A model generated the notes under the pieces. It had not been told where the DNA came from, made no database searches, and worked only from the letters and a program-made list of their open reading frames with translations. Below, piece by piece: positions 1 to 8,534 of a DNA stretch of 38,928 nucleotides. The stretch spans positions 50,052 to 88,979 of the forward strand of contig NZ_HG417091.1 in NCBI RefSeq assembly GCF_000455445.1. Direction: 5' to 3'. The stretch is from Hoylesella timonensis 4401737 = DSM 22865 = JCM 15640. GTDB lineage: Bacteria > Bacteroidota > Bacteroidia > Bacteroidales > Bacteroidaceae. Numbering within the stretch: the stretch's first letter is position 1; each line of letters starts with the position of its first letter. The position numbers and the translations under genes are program-made.

Positions 1-139
1 GGTCTTTCATATTTTTATGTGTTAAAGGGTGATGTCTACGAGCCAATGTGGCTGTAGGACTTTAATGTTAACTATTTTTACAAATGTACTAAAAATAAAT
101 GACTTATCAGTATGTTTTTACGAATATTTATTAAAAATG

Positions 140-156
140 TCATGAATAATTCATGA
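140..156 (-). terminator. weak terminator-like hairpin after ppk2
   Basis: A perfect inverted repeat (TCATGA either side of a short A/T loop) lies about 50 bases beyond the ppk2 stop and is followed on the minus strand by CATTTTTAAT. It could end the ppk2 transcript, but the stem is short and A/T-rich. I see no gene in the rest of 1-204. Confidence 0.3.
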
Positions 157-204
157 TTTTGGGGTATTTTGTAGACGAATTAGCCCTTTTTCCGGTCACC
201 AATC

Positions 205-1101
205 TCACTTTTCTGTTTTATCCTCTTCCATCAGTTGCTTGCGATATACCTTTAAATTTTCAGTTTCCTCTTTGCTGAGCTGCGGATAGTACATCTGCAA
301 CTTGTTCAAATGGCTACTGATAACCGTACCAACGGCATAGCGCATGAACCATTTGTGGTCAGCCGGAATGACGTACCATGGAGCATAGTCGGTAGACGTT
401 TTGGTGAGCATCTTGCTATACGCGTCCATATAGTCATCCCAATGTTGGCGTTCTTCGACATCACTGGCAGAAAATTTCCAATTTTTCTCTTCATTGTCCA
501 ATCGCTTCAAAAATCGCTCTTTTTGTTCTTCTTTCGACACATTAAGGAAGAACTTGATAATAACAGTTCCCGTTTCTGTGAGATAGCGTTCAAACTCATT
601 GATGTGCTGGTATCGCTTTTCCCAAAAATCTTCATTGACATCGTCCACGTTGTACATTCCCGGAATTTGTCCATTGATAATAATCTCCGGATGAACCCTT
701 CCCACCAATACGTCTTCATAATGCGAGCGGTTGAAGATGCCGATGCGTCCACGTTCAGGTACATTCTTTTGGATGCGCCACAAATAGCCGTGGTCGAGCT
801 CAACAGCTGAAGGTTGTTTGAACGAAAACACCTGGCACCCTTGCGGGTTGATGCCCGACATCACATGCTTGATTGTGCCGTCTTTTCCCGCCGCATCCAT
901 GGCTTGAAAGATAATCAGCACGGAATAACGATTATAAGCATAAAGCATGTTTTGCAAAGCCGCCATTGTTTTGACATTTTCTTGCAGTAGTTTTTTACAC
1001 TCTTTCTTGTTCAGGTCAGCCGTGTAGTTTGTGTCGAAATCAGCCACCTTGTGCTTCTTCCCTGGTTCGGCCGTTAGTTTTTTCAATAAGTCTTTGTCCA
1101 T
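205..1101 (-). CDS. ppk2: PPK2-family polyphosphate kinase
   Basis: A 298-residue cytoplasmic enzyme of the PPK2 family, which moves phosphate between polyphosphate and nucleoside mono- or diphosphates. The Walker A-like motif AMDAAGKDGT is at about residues 67-76. The family segment around residues 115-131 (PERGRIGIFNRSHYEDV) carries the lid arginines and the N-R-S-H-Y-E-D signature, and the C-terminal part has the family WYVIPADHKW motif. The length is normal for a single-domain PPK2. The gene stands alone, with 223 bases separating it from the end of the defence operon upstream. Whether it favours ADP/GDP synthesis or polyphosphate formation cannot be read from the sequence. Confidence 0.93.
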   Translation of the reverse strand: MDKDLLKKLTAEPGKKHKVADFDTNYTADLNKKECKKLLQENVKTMAALQNMLYAYNRYSVLIIFQAMDAAGKDGTIKHVMSGINPQGCQVFSFKQPSAVELDHGYLWRIQKNVPERGRIGIFNRSHYEDVLVGRVHPEIIINGQIPGMYNVDDVNEDFWEKRYQHINEFERYLTETGTVIIKFFLNVSKEEQKERFLKRLDNEEKNWKFSASDVEERQHWDDYMDAYSKMLTKTSTDYAPWYVIPADHKWFMRYAVGTVISSHLNKLQMYYPQLSKEETENLKVYRKQLMEEDKTEK

Positions 1102-1209
1102 GATTGTTTGTATTTTATGGTTAGTGTTATGATGAGTATGTTAGAAAAAATCTGTAGAAACGTCTTGCATGATTATATCTTCTTTAATCTTGTTCTTACT
1201 TCTCTTCCT

Positions 1210-1217
1210 CAAACTTA
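1210..1217 (-). promoter_or_regulatory. candidate -7 box of ppk2
   Basis: The minus strand reads TAAGTTTG, a match to the Bacteroidota -7 consensus TAnnTTTG, about 110 bases before the ppk2 start. No good TTTG is found at the -33 position, so this is a weak call. The rest of 1102-1324 shows only A/T-rich sequence and a small hairpin (1295-1307) that could terminate the operon upstream. Confidence 0.3.
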
Positions 1218-1324
1218 TCCTATACTGATTATAAGTGGATTACATTCTTATGGTACAAAAATGTTTCCTCAATTTGAGTAGTATTGATTAGAAAACATCT
1301 TGGATGTCATCATATTTACATTCT

Positions 1325-3052
1325 TTATATATCCAAAGTATTTCTAGATATCTCAAATAACTGTTCCTTCTTTTGCGGAGATAATTTATATTTTTCTTGC
1401 ATAAACACATTAAAATCAGCAAGTGGATCAAAAGTCCACGTAACACCATTGGCAGAATAACAAACAGCTTGTTTGAAATATTTATCAAAAACATTATGAA
1501 AGCTTTCTGCCTTGAAAATATGTGAATATAACATTAACATATCTATAGACATTACTATTATTGGGTGACACATCTGTTCAGGAAGCTCTTGTTCAATAAG
1601 TGACTGATACCAAGAATTGATAATATAGGATAAACCTGGTACAACAAAACGAGGATCTTCCAAGACAATTACAGGATAATAGGCAACTTCATCTGGTATA
1701 TTATTATCCCACTTAAAAGTGTCTGCATCTATCATTTTCATTTGCTGGACTAACTGTGTTACTCCAACTCGTTCTGCATTTTTCTTCTTACCTCTTGATT
1801 TATCTATATTTTCAATAGAATAATACAACTTATTTTTCAGAATACTCAATAGCTCATCAATATCAGATTTGTCTTTGAGTTCACCATTAACGCGTATAGC
1901 TTTACATTCAAATAATATCAGATTATCATTTTCACGTAAATAAAAGTCAGGCTGATTATCCTCTTCTTTGATTTTATCGCCGCAAAGAATCATCTCTCGA
2001 GAAGGATATATTTTGGATGTTATTTTTTCATTAAGACATTGCAGAACTTGTGGTTGAAACAAAACTTTTTCCACAAAATCTTTGTTATAGAAGTTAAACG
2101 CATCCTTGAAACTATCTTTTAAATCAAAAAACAAACTGTTATAGAGTCTCTCAACTAAGATAGGAAAACAATATATAATATATTTTTTATCACTAATTTT
2201 TATTAAAGGACGTGATCTAAATATGCGATAATCTACATTATTATCTCTACTTTTTATCTCTGTATTACTATAGGAAATATGCTCATTTAGATTGATTGAA
2301 AGAAAATCTAATACAGGAATGTTTAGCGTACCATCAACATCTTGCAATCTATTTAAATCCAAGATAGGACAGCCTTTTCCTTGTTTCTTTTGATATTCAA
2401 ATTCTAAAGTAAAAAGAGCCAACCATGTTTTAGCATAATCGGACATTTTGGTTATTCCTACATTTTTATAAAAACTCTCTTTAGCAGTGGTACAATCTTG
2501 ATAGGTCTCTATAAAATCAGATAAAACAGAATAATATTGAACTTGTCTTATAAAAACATCTCTGACATCTTGTCCGCTAATATCATTCATGATAAAGAAA
2601 TTTAAAAAACTTAAAGTAGCGAGATCTTGTTCATTTGTGCTATTGAAACTCATTAGGTTTTCATTTATTTGAAGTATGACTCGGAATAAATCATATTCAA
2701 AATCCTCTATATCTCCATCATTCTTATATTCATTTATAGGGATAGAAAAGATAATTCTCATTAATTCCAAAGAGGTTTTAGTAGTACAATAACAGAATAT
2801 CTTTTGGCTACTTATTTTTGTGAGGTGCTCAAACCGATTATTTAAATCTTTAAGATGTTTTTCACTATGACGAGAAAAAAACGTATTATTCTTATCTGGT
2901 ATATACGCTCTTCCATAATTATGACTTAAGACGTTACTGCTTAGCACCAAGTCTTTTCTACTATACTTTTTTAGTACGCTGGAAATATCTATTTCTTTTT
3001 CTTCGGGAAATAGAGCATGAAACTCAAGTATCTTTTCTATTGTTATATTCAT
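1325..3052 (-). CDS. unknown protein with PD-(D/E)XK nuclease signature (defence operon)
   Basis: A 575-residue protein that I cannot assign to a named family. Residues 367-385 show a PD-(D/E)XK core: a PDF with Asp369, then Glu382-x-Lys384 in a hydrophobic strand (LILFECKA). This is followed about 50 residues later by a Q-rich segment (TQLVQQMK, about 432-439) like the helix that follows the core in Mrr-like and related nucleases. The first 350 residues are mostly helical, with no motif I recognise and no signal peptide or membrane segment. It is the last gene of the operon, 54 bases after the SIR2 gene and with similarly A/T-rich codon use, so the two probably arrived as a pair. Cutting of DNA or RNA is inferred, not shown. 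Confidence 0.8.
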   Translation of the reverse strand: MNITIEKILEFHALFPEEKEIDISSVLKKYSRKDLVLSSNVLSHNYGRAYIPDKNNTFFSRHSEKHLKDLNNRFEHLTKISSQKIFCYCTTKTSLELMRIIFSIPINEYKNDGDIEDFEYDLFRVILQINENLMSFNSTNEQDLATLSFLNFFIMNDISGQDVRDVFIRQVQYYSVLSDFIETYQDCTTAKESFYKNVGITKMSDYAKTWLALFTLEFEYQKKQGKGCPILDLNRLQDVDGTLNIPVLDFLSINLNEHISYSNTEIKSRDNNVDYRIFRSRPLIKISDKKYIIYCFPILVERLYNSLFFDLKDSFKDAFNFYNKDFVEKVLFQPQVLQCLNEKITSKIYPSREMILCGDKIKEEDNQPDFYLRENDNLILFECKAIRVNGELKDKSDIDELLSILKNKLYYSIENIDKSRGKKKNAERVGVTQLVQQMKMIDADTFKWDNNIPDEVAYYPVIVLEDPRFVVPGLSYIINSWYQSLIEQELPEQMCHPIIVMSIDMLMLYSHIFKAESFHNVFDKYFKQAVCYSANGVTWTFDPLADFNVFMQEKYKLSPQKKEQLFEISRNTLDI

Positions 3053-3106
3053 CTTCGATTAATGATATTTGAAAAACATCTCAACACTCTTGCAACAGAG
3101 AACATT

Positions 3107-6100
3107 TTATAAGAAAATACGCACAAAGCTATCTGTTAACCAATACTGAATACTATCATTGTCATGTCCTTCTTTTTTTAAATAATTTGCAATATAATGT
3201 AAATCTTCAAAGCTATGATCTGGACGAAATTCATCCATATCTTGCCACCTGTTTTTATAAACAGATAAAAGAACTAATAGTTTTGAGTCTATTTGCATTT
3301 CCTTGAAATCCTGTTCATAGTTTCTTATTAACCATTCTATTACAGAGAGATTTTTACTTAAAACTATTTGCTCTCCTATAATGGCTCTATCAACTATAAA
3401 ATTTATTTCATTATGATATGATTTCAAACCTGAGGAACGGACTCCCTGAACAATATTATCTATTCCATTAGAAACATCTGCAGATTGTTCCGATAACATC
3501 GCCTCTATAAAAGAATCATATGAAACACTACTACTTAATAAGTTCTTCGTTAGTACTCTAAGATCTTCTAAACTCTTTCTACGTTCTTTTGATAGAGTGT
3601 TTATATATTGTAGAACATCCGACAAATAAGTAATTTGAACATTCCTCATAAACGAATCATTTCTAAATTTCTCGGGAAGAGTATTATATTTGCTAATATT
3701 CTTCCTTAAATTATTTGAGATAATATTAAACTCTTGATCATCCCATTCAGTAATATCATTAAAGGCTTGTAGGCGTATATAATTTGGAGTACTCCAACCA
3801 TTTCCTTCAGCTAAAACACCACAATGCCAAATGTCTTTCTCAAGTATCTTTTGCTTCGCCTTTTTAGTTATTTCCTCATCATTTTTTGCCAAAATACAAA
3901 TGTAAAAAAGAGACCCTACTTCTGAGGGGATGTCATCAAAACTGACCTCTTTTAATTTAGTCATGAACAGTTTTAATAACCTATCTGGCAAACATTTGTT
4001 TATATTTAAGAAATATACAACTTCAGTTATATCTATTTGGGGATATACACAAATTAATTCTTCCAGTAAATTAGAGATCCCTTCATTCAATTCTTCATCT
4101 AAATATTTTAGATTCATATCAGAACAGATTACTCTTTGAACTATATCCATGTTATCTTTTGCATGTTGCAAAAGAGTTCCTAAAATAATTTCAAGATGAC
4201 ACTTACTCTTTAAGCAAGAAACCGCGTTCTCTACATTCTCTACAACTATGTCACTATGGGTATATTCAGAAATGTGAGTAATCATAAAATCAAAAATATT
4301 CGTTTTAAAGGAGTCAAACCAAATTGATTCATCTACACATAAGTATAAAGGACCTGTAATATTTAGTATTCCAGATAAGAACGTTTCTGGAGTACACTGA
4401 TTTCCATACGCCTTTAAAGAGGATAGTAGTAGGTCTTTATTTTCTTCTAATAAATCTGGGGTAAAGGCATAATCTTGTCCAATGCGTCTTAATACATCTT
4501 TATCATGATATTGAATTGAATAAAAGAAACAAGGATATGGTAAAAGCCTAAATAGATTCTTACAAACTTTATACCAATCCTTAATATTAACAAAAGATGT
4601 AATACCAAAGTTTAAGTACAGTCCTGTATCAAATATAAACTGCAAAAATCTCAGGCTTTGCTCATATAGAGTGTTATTAGAACAAAGGCTATATGAAGAA
4701 CCGACCCAACCCCTCTGTTTAGGCTTATCTTCTTTACTTCTCATCTTTTCAAGGATGTAACTGATTATCTCACCTTGTCCATAAATGTTATTTTGTAAGA
4801 AATACTCCAAATTATATGGTCGAGGATACTTAAAAGAAATATAGTTGGCTAAAATGCATGCATACATTTTTTCTTGTGCATTGTCAAGACTATCAATATA
4901 TGATGATAAAATACCAAACGCCTTTTCACTTCCATGAAATGCAGCTAATCGCATGGCTTTTGCTTGTAACCAATAACCTTTTGCATCCCAATCTTCTAAA
5001 AGTCGATGAGCAGTCTCAAATTCTAAATGAAATAATTTCCTTTGAATATTCTCATAAGTAAAATAATCAGACGAATTACCATGTTGTAAGAGCTCTAAAC
5101 TTCCTTTAAGAGTTTCCTCTCTTTGTATCATTTCTTTCCAAAGTGGTATCGAATCTAAAATAGGCTTATCCTGCAAGAATGGGGAATAATAACGAGGTAA
5201 TTGCCCTGTTTCTTTAACTGCAAGTGCAAAAAGATAAGCTTCTGGTTCTGTTAAATCTCCTTTCCTTCTAAGAGCCGTTTCTATAAAGCGTTCTTGATTA
5301 TAGACAACCTGACAGAAAGGATATTTAGTCTTTGCATTTTTGATACGTTCAAAAATCTCAGACAAATTTTCTTGACGATAGAATTTTAAACTTGCCTCAT
5401 TCCATAACTCTTTATATTCGAAAGAAATATTTTTTTCAGAAGTTGTTATTTCTACTTTTTCAGTTTTACTTTCTGTTGAAGTGACAAGTCTTTTTTCATA
5501 ACTACTATTTGCTCTACCACCGGTTTCTTTCAAAACTCCATCTTCGGTTTTACAAAGGAATTTTAGAAAACTTTCAAGAATTTCTTTATAGGAGTTAGGA
5601 GCAGATAATGATAATTTAGATATTTCAGATTGATCATATCCCAGTAAAGAAAGAACCTCCATAAGATTAATTTCCCGTATATAATGATTTTTATAATAGA
5701 GTTTCTTATCAGAGCTTTCTTCATTTTTAAACGTTACAAGGTAAATTTTAGGACCTTTATCTTTCCCTTTTCCAAGAATATCACTCATCCATTTAACCCA
5801 CCCCATATAATTAGGGTCATTACCAGAAAAGCCCAATAGACAGAACTTCCCTTGTAGCATAGAAATTCTCATTAAATGAGAAAAAGCCTCATGCTTCTCA
5901 ATATAGGTGTCATAATCTTCTTGAGCTATTATATATCGCAAGTGTTGATCACCTTCAAATTCAAACCTATCATCTTCTATCCTTAATGACCCATGTATTT
6001 TTATTATACTACGTTTCTGGAAACCATTTGATAAATTCCATGATGTATTCACCATAGGAGTTTGAAATTCTGAAAAATTATCAGATGTGAATTCTAATAG

Positions 6101-6613
6101 ATTGTCGTAATTTGTCGTGTATATATTCTTAAATTTATCACATAGTAACAATTGCTTATGTGCTGAAAAATCAGATTCTATAATATCAGTTTTCTTTTCA
6201 TCCTTTATATAGAGCGATGTAGTCCCATCATTGTTCTTTTTTGCATAAGGAGTACGCTCTTCTATATAATCTTCTATAACCTCCCTATATCCTTTTTGAC
6301 CTATATATTTCGAAACAATTTCTAAATACCCATACTTGTCTAAAAGATTATCAACAAACTCTTTCTTTCTCTTTTTCTTTTCATCTTCGTGATATACTCC
6401 AACATTACAATGAAGGTAATTACCTATGTACTGATTTATTTCTAATTTGAATACATCATCTATAAGATCTTCTAATAGTGAGGTCCAGTCCAAATAAAGG
6501 GATGATACATTTTTAGAAAAACCAGCACCTATAAGAGCTGAAACCAATCCTTTTTCATAATCTTTTTTTAAAGCTTTAAGGTTTTCTATATTATTGTTTA
6601 CTTCCATCGCCAA
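3107..6613 (-). CDS. SIR2-domain defence protein (DSR-like, large C-terminal region)
   Basis: An 1168-residue protein whose first 300 residues form a SIR2-like domain. The glycine loop ALIGAGFS is at about 26-33, TTNYDNLLE at 166-174 carries the expected catalytic Asn168, KIHGSL at 205-210 carries the expected catalytic His207, and GFSGNDPN at 261-268 completes the pocket. Defence SIR2 proteins of this kind hydrolyse NAD+ after sensing phage and stop growth. The remaining 850 residues look like helical repeats without a catalytic motif, as expected for a sensor or scaffold. The size and plan resemble defence-associated sirtuins such as DSR1 (SIR2-DUF4020), though I cannot confirm the C-terminal family. 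It follows the mod stop by 32 bases. An in-frame ATG two codons downstream (6607) is also possible. Confidence 0.88.
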   Translation of the reverse strand: MAMEVNNNIENLKALKKDYEKGLVSALIGAGFSKNVSSLYLDWTSLLEDLIDDVFKLEINQYIGNYLHCNVGVYHEDEKKKRKKEFVDNLLDKYGYLEIVSKYIGQKGYREVIEDYIEERTPYAKKNNDGTTSLYIKDEKKTDIIESDFSAHKQLLLCDKFKNIYTTNYDNLLEFTSDNFSEFQTPMVNTSWNLSNGFQKRSIIKIHGSLRIEDDRFEFEGDQHLRYIIAQEDYDTYIEKHEAFSHLMRISMLQGKFCLLGFSGNDPNYMGWVKWMSDILGKGKDKGPKIYLVTFKNEESSDKKLYYKNHYIREINLMEVLSLLGYDQSEISKLSLSAPNSYKEILESFLKFLCKTEDGVLKETGGRANSSYEKRLVTSTESKTEKVEITTSEKNISFEYKELWNEASLKFYRQENLSEIFERIKNAKTKYPFCQVVYNQERFIETALRRKGDLTEPEAYLFALAVKETGQLPRYYSPFLQDKPILDSIPLWKEMIQREETLKGSLELLQHGNSSDYFTYENIQRKLFHLEFETAHRLLEDWDAKGYWLQAKAMRLAAFHGSEKAFGILSSYIDSLDNAQEKMYACILANYISFKYPRPYNLEYFLQNNIYGQGEIISYILEKMRSKEDKPKQRGWVGSSYSLCSNNTLYEQSLRFLQFIFDTGLYLNFGITSFVNIKDWYKVCKNLFRLLPYPCFFYSIQYHDKDVLRRIGQDYAFTPDLLEENKDLLLSSLKAYGNQCTPETFLSGILNITGPLYLCVDESIWFDSFKTNIFDFMITHISEYTHSDIVVENVENAVSCLKSKCHLEIILGTLLQHAKDNMDIVQRVICSDMNLKYLDEELNEGISNLLEELICVYPQIDITEVVYFLNINKCLPDRLLKLFMTKLKEVSFDDIPSEVGSLFYICILAKNDEEITKKAKQKILEKDIWHCGVLAEGNGWSTPNYIRLQAFNDITEWDDQEFNIISNNLRKNISKYNTLPEKFRNDSFMRNVQITYLSDVLQYINTLSKERRKSLEDLRVLTKNLLSSSVSYDSFIEAMLSEQSADVSNGIDNIVQGVRSSGLKSYHNEINFIVDRAIIGEQIVLSKNLSVIEWLIRNYEQDFKEMQIDSKLLVLLSVYKNRWQDMDEFRPDHSFEDLHYIANYLKKEGHDNDSIQYWLTDSFVRIFL

Positions 6614-6645
6614 AATGCTTTTTTCCTGATAAATTTATTAATAAT

Positions 6646-8523
6646 TTACAAGTTATATATTGTCTCATCCCCACAGATATTTCTTATCTTGAGGCGGAGA
6701 GGTTTGTTGTCTGAAGTAATTGTACCATCCCAGAAGGTTTTAGTATCAATACCATTCTTACGTACATAACCAAGGCGGTCGATGAGAATCTCGGAGTCGC
6801 TGTGCCAAGGAGAAGAAGCATCGGCAGAAGTACAATCAAGGCTTAGGAACTCGATAGTTTCCAGTCCTTCTTCGCTCAACGTGATGGGCTTAAATGCTTT
6901 ATTAGTCTTCAGTGCCTGTTGCTGTCCTTTAAGATTGAATTCTTCTATCTTTTTATTCACACGGTCGCTAAAGAAGCGATTGATGCTCACTTGCCACACT
7001 TTGAAAGCCTCACCTTCTGGCTGGACTTCCTTCACATCAAATTCGGCATCATCTTCTACAACAACATTGTCGAGCACGTTCTTTAAGTCTCTTAGTTCAA
7101 CTTCTATCAACGTGTCGTTCTGTTCTTTAATGAATTGCTTTATTTCCTTTGTATCAGTGATATCAATATAATATACAACTACTTTTTTAGTTTCGTCGGG
7201 CAGGCTGGGCATTGCTTCTTTCAGAATGCGATTCATCAGTGCGGTGTCTAACAAGCGGGTGCTACTATCCATTAAGTTTGGAAGATAAACCGGCAGTATA
7301 CCATTTTTCGTGTCATGAATGCTTCCTTCCCAAAACTTATCAAGTGCATCTTCATTGCGAAGTCCGGGTATCAGGCTCTTCAGTTTATCCATCGTCTGCA
7401 CGGGATTACGATAGAGCGAAACACCATCTTTTATCTCCATTACCTCAAACTCTGCCCCGGCCTTACGCAGGCGGTCGCGCGTGGTCTCAATGCTGTTGAT
7501 GCCAATATCGCAATGGACAAACCTGCGCCCTAACTTATTGGCTACTGTAGCTGTTACACCACTGCCACCAAAGAAGTCAGCCACAAGCATACCTTCATTG
7601 CTACTGGCTTTAATGATGCGTTCTAATAACGCTTCAGGCTTTTGGGTGGCATAACCTACTGCAAGACGTTCTTCTGCAACAGGATTAATCATTGAAATTT
7701 CCCAGACATCAGGCATTGGAACTCCTTTTGTTGGTTCATTAGTCTGAATTGAGCGCCGTACACCATCTTCTCCTATAACACTCTTCCATGATTTCCCTTG
7801 TGCACTTGATTTTTCAGACTTTGGAATATATAATTGATTATAACAATGTATACCATCTCCAGATTTCGTATACCAAAATAATGTATCATGATTTTTTGCA
7901 AAGTCTTTACCTGCAATATTCCATCTTCTGTAATACCATACTATTTCATTTCTGAAATTATCTTCACCAAATATCTCATCCATCAGAATCTTCACATAAT
8001 GCCCTATGTGCCAATCGAGGTGTACATAGATAGAAGCCGTGTCGCTCATAACAGCTTTTATTGCCATGAGGTTTTCATACATCCAATTAAGATAGCGTTC
8101 CTTGTCCCACACATCGCCATACATTTTTTCTTCAAAGTTGCGCAGTTCTTCGCTGTCAATCTCGGTCTCTGCTTGCTTAATAGCTTCTGCCACTTTTGGA
8201 TTGCGACGAATATAAACCTTCTTGGCATAATCGGCACCACTGGCAAAAGGTGGGTCAATGTACACAAGGTCTACTTTCACTCCTTTCTCCTTAAGATAAG
8301 CGCAGGCAGCAAGACACTCGCCACGAAGCACGAGGTTATGATTAGGATTCTTGCCCACCACTTCTTGGCTTTCTACTTCATATAATGGCATACCACGCTG
8401 AATACGATCAAACACTTTACCGTTATCACGATAGCGAAGAATACGCTGCGTGCGCACAAAGTTATCGAGTATAGCTTGTCCTTCGAGGACATTGGGGTCG
8501 TAGGAAATATATTTTATTGCCAT
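6646..8523 (-). CDS. mod: type III restriction-modification methyltransferase Mod
   Basis: A 625-residue beta-class DNA N6-adenine methyltransferase. The catalytic motif IV appears as DPPF at residues 90-93 and comes before the AdoMet-binding motif I (FFGGSG, about 317-322), the order that defines the beta class. The ATQKPEALLERII segment (about 292-304) is typical of type III Mod proteins. The middle region between the motifs should hold target recognition, and the C-terminal 200 residues should contact Res. It would methylate one strand of a non-palindromic site and guide the Res protein made from the gene just upstream. The 11-base gap to res implies co-transcription. I cannot predict the recognition sequence. 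Confidence 0.9.
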   Translation of the reverse strand: MAIKYISYDPNVLEGQAILDNFVRTQRILRYRDNGKVFDRIQRGMPLYEVESQEVVGKNPNHNLVLRGECLAACAYLKEKGVKVDLVYIDPPFASGADYAKKVYIRRNPKVAEAIKQAETEIDSEELRNFEEKMYGDVWDKERYLNWMYENLMAIKAVMSDTASIYVHLDWHIGHYVKILMDEIFGEDNFRNEIVWYYRRWNIAGKDFAKNHDTLFWYTKSGDGIHCYNQLYIPKSEKSSAQGKSWKSVIGEDGVRRSIQTNEPTKGVPMPDVWEISMINPVAEERLAVGYATQKPEALLERIIKASSNEGMLVADFFGGSGVTATVANKLGRRFVHCDIGINSIETTRDRLRKAGAEFEVMEIKDGVSLYRNPVQTMDKLKSLIPGLRNEDALDKFWEGSIHDTKNGILPVYLPNLMDSSTRLLDTALMNRILKEAMPSLPDETKKVVVYYIDITDTKEIKQFIKEQNDTLIEVELRDLKNVLDNVVVEDDAEFDVKEVQPEGEAFKVWQVSINRFFSDRVNKKIEEFNLKGQQQALKTNKAFKPITLSEEGLETIEFLSLDCTSADASSPWHSDSEILIDRLGYVRKNGIDTKTFWDGTITSDNKPLRLKIRNICGDETIYNL

Positions 8524-8534
8524 AATAAGTTATT

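Noticed and set aside
310..810. 166-codon plus-strand ORF across ppk2
   Set aside because: It is an antisense shadow of the well-supported ppk2 frame.
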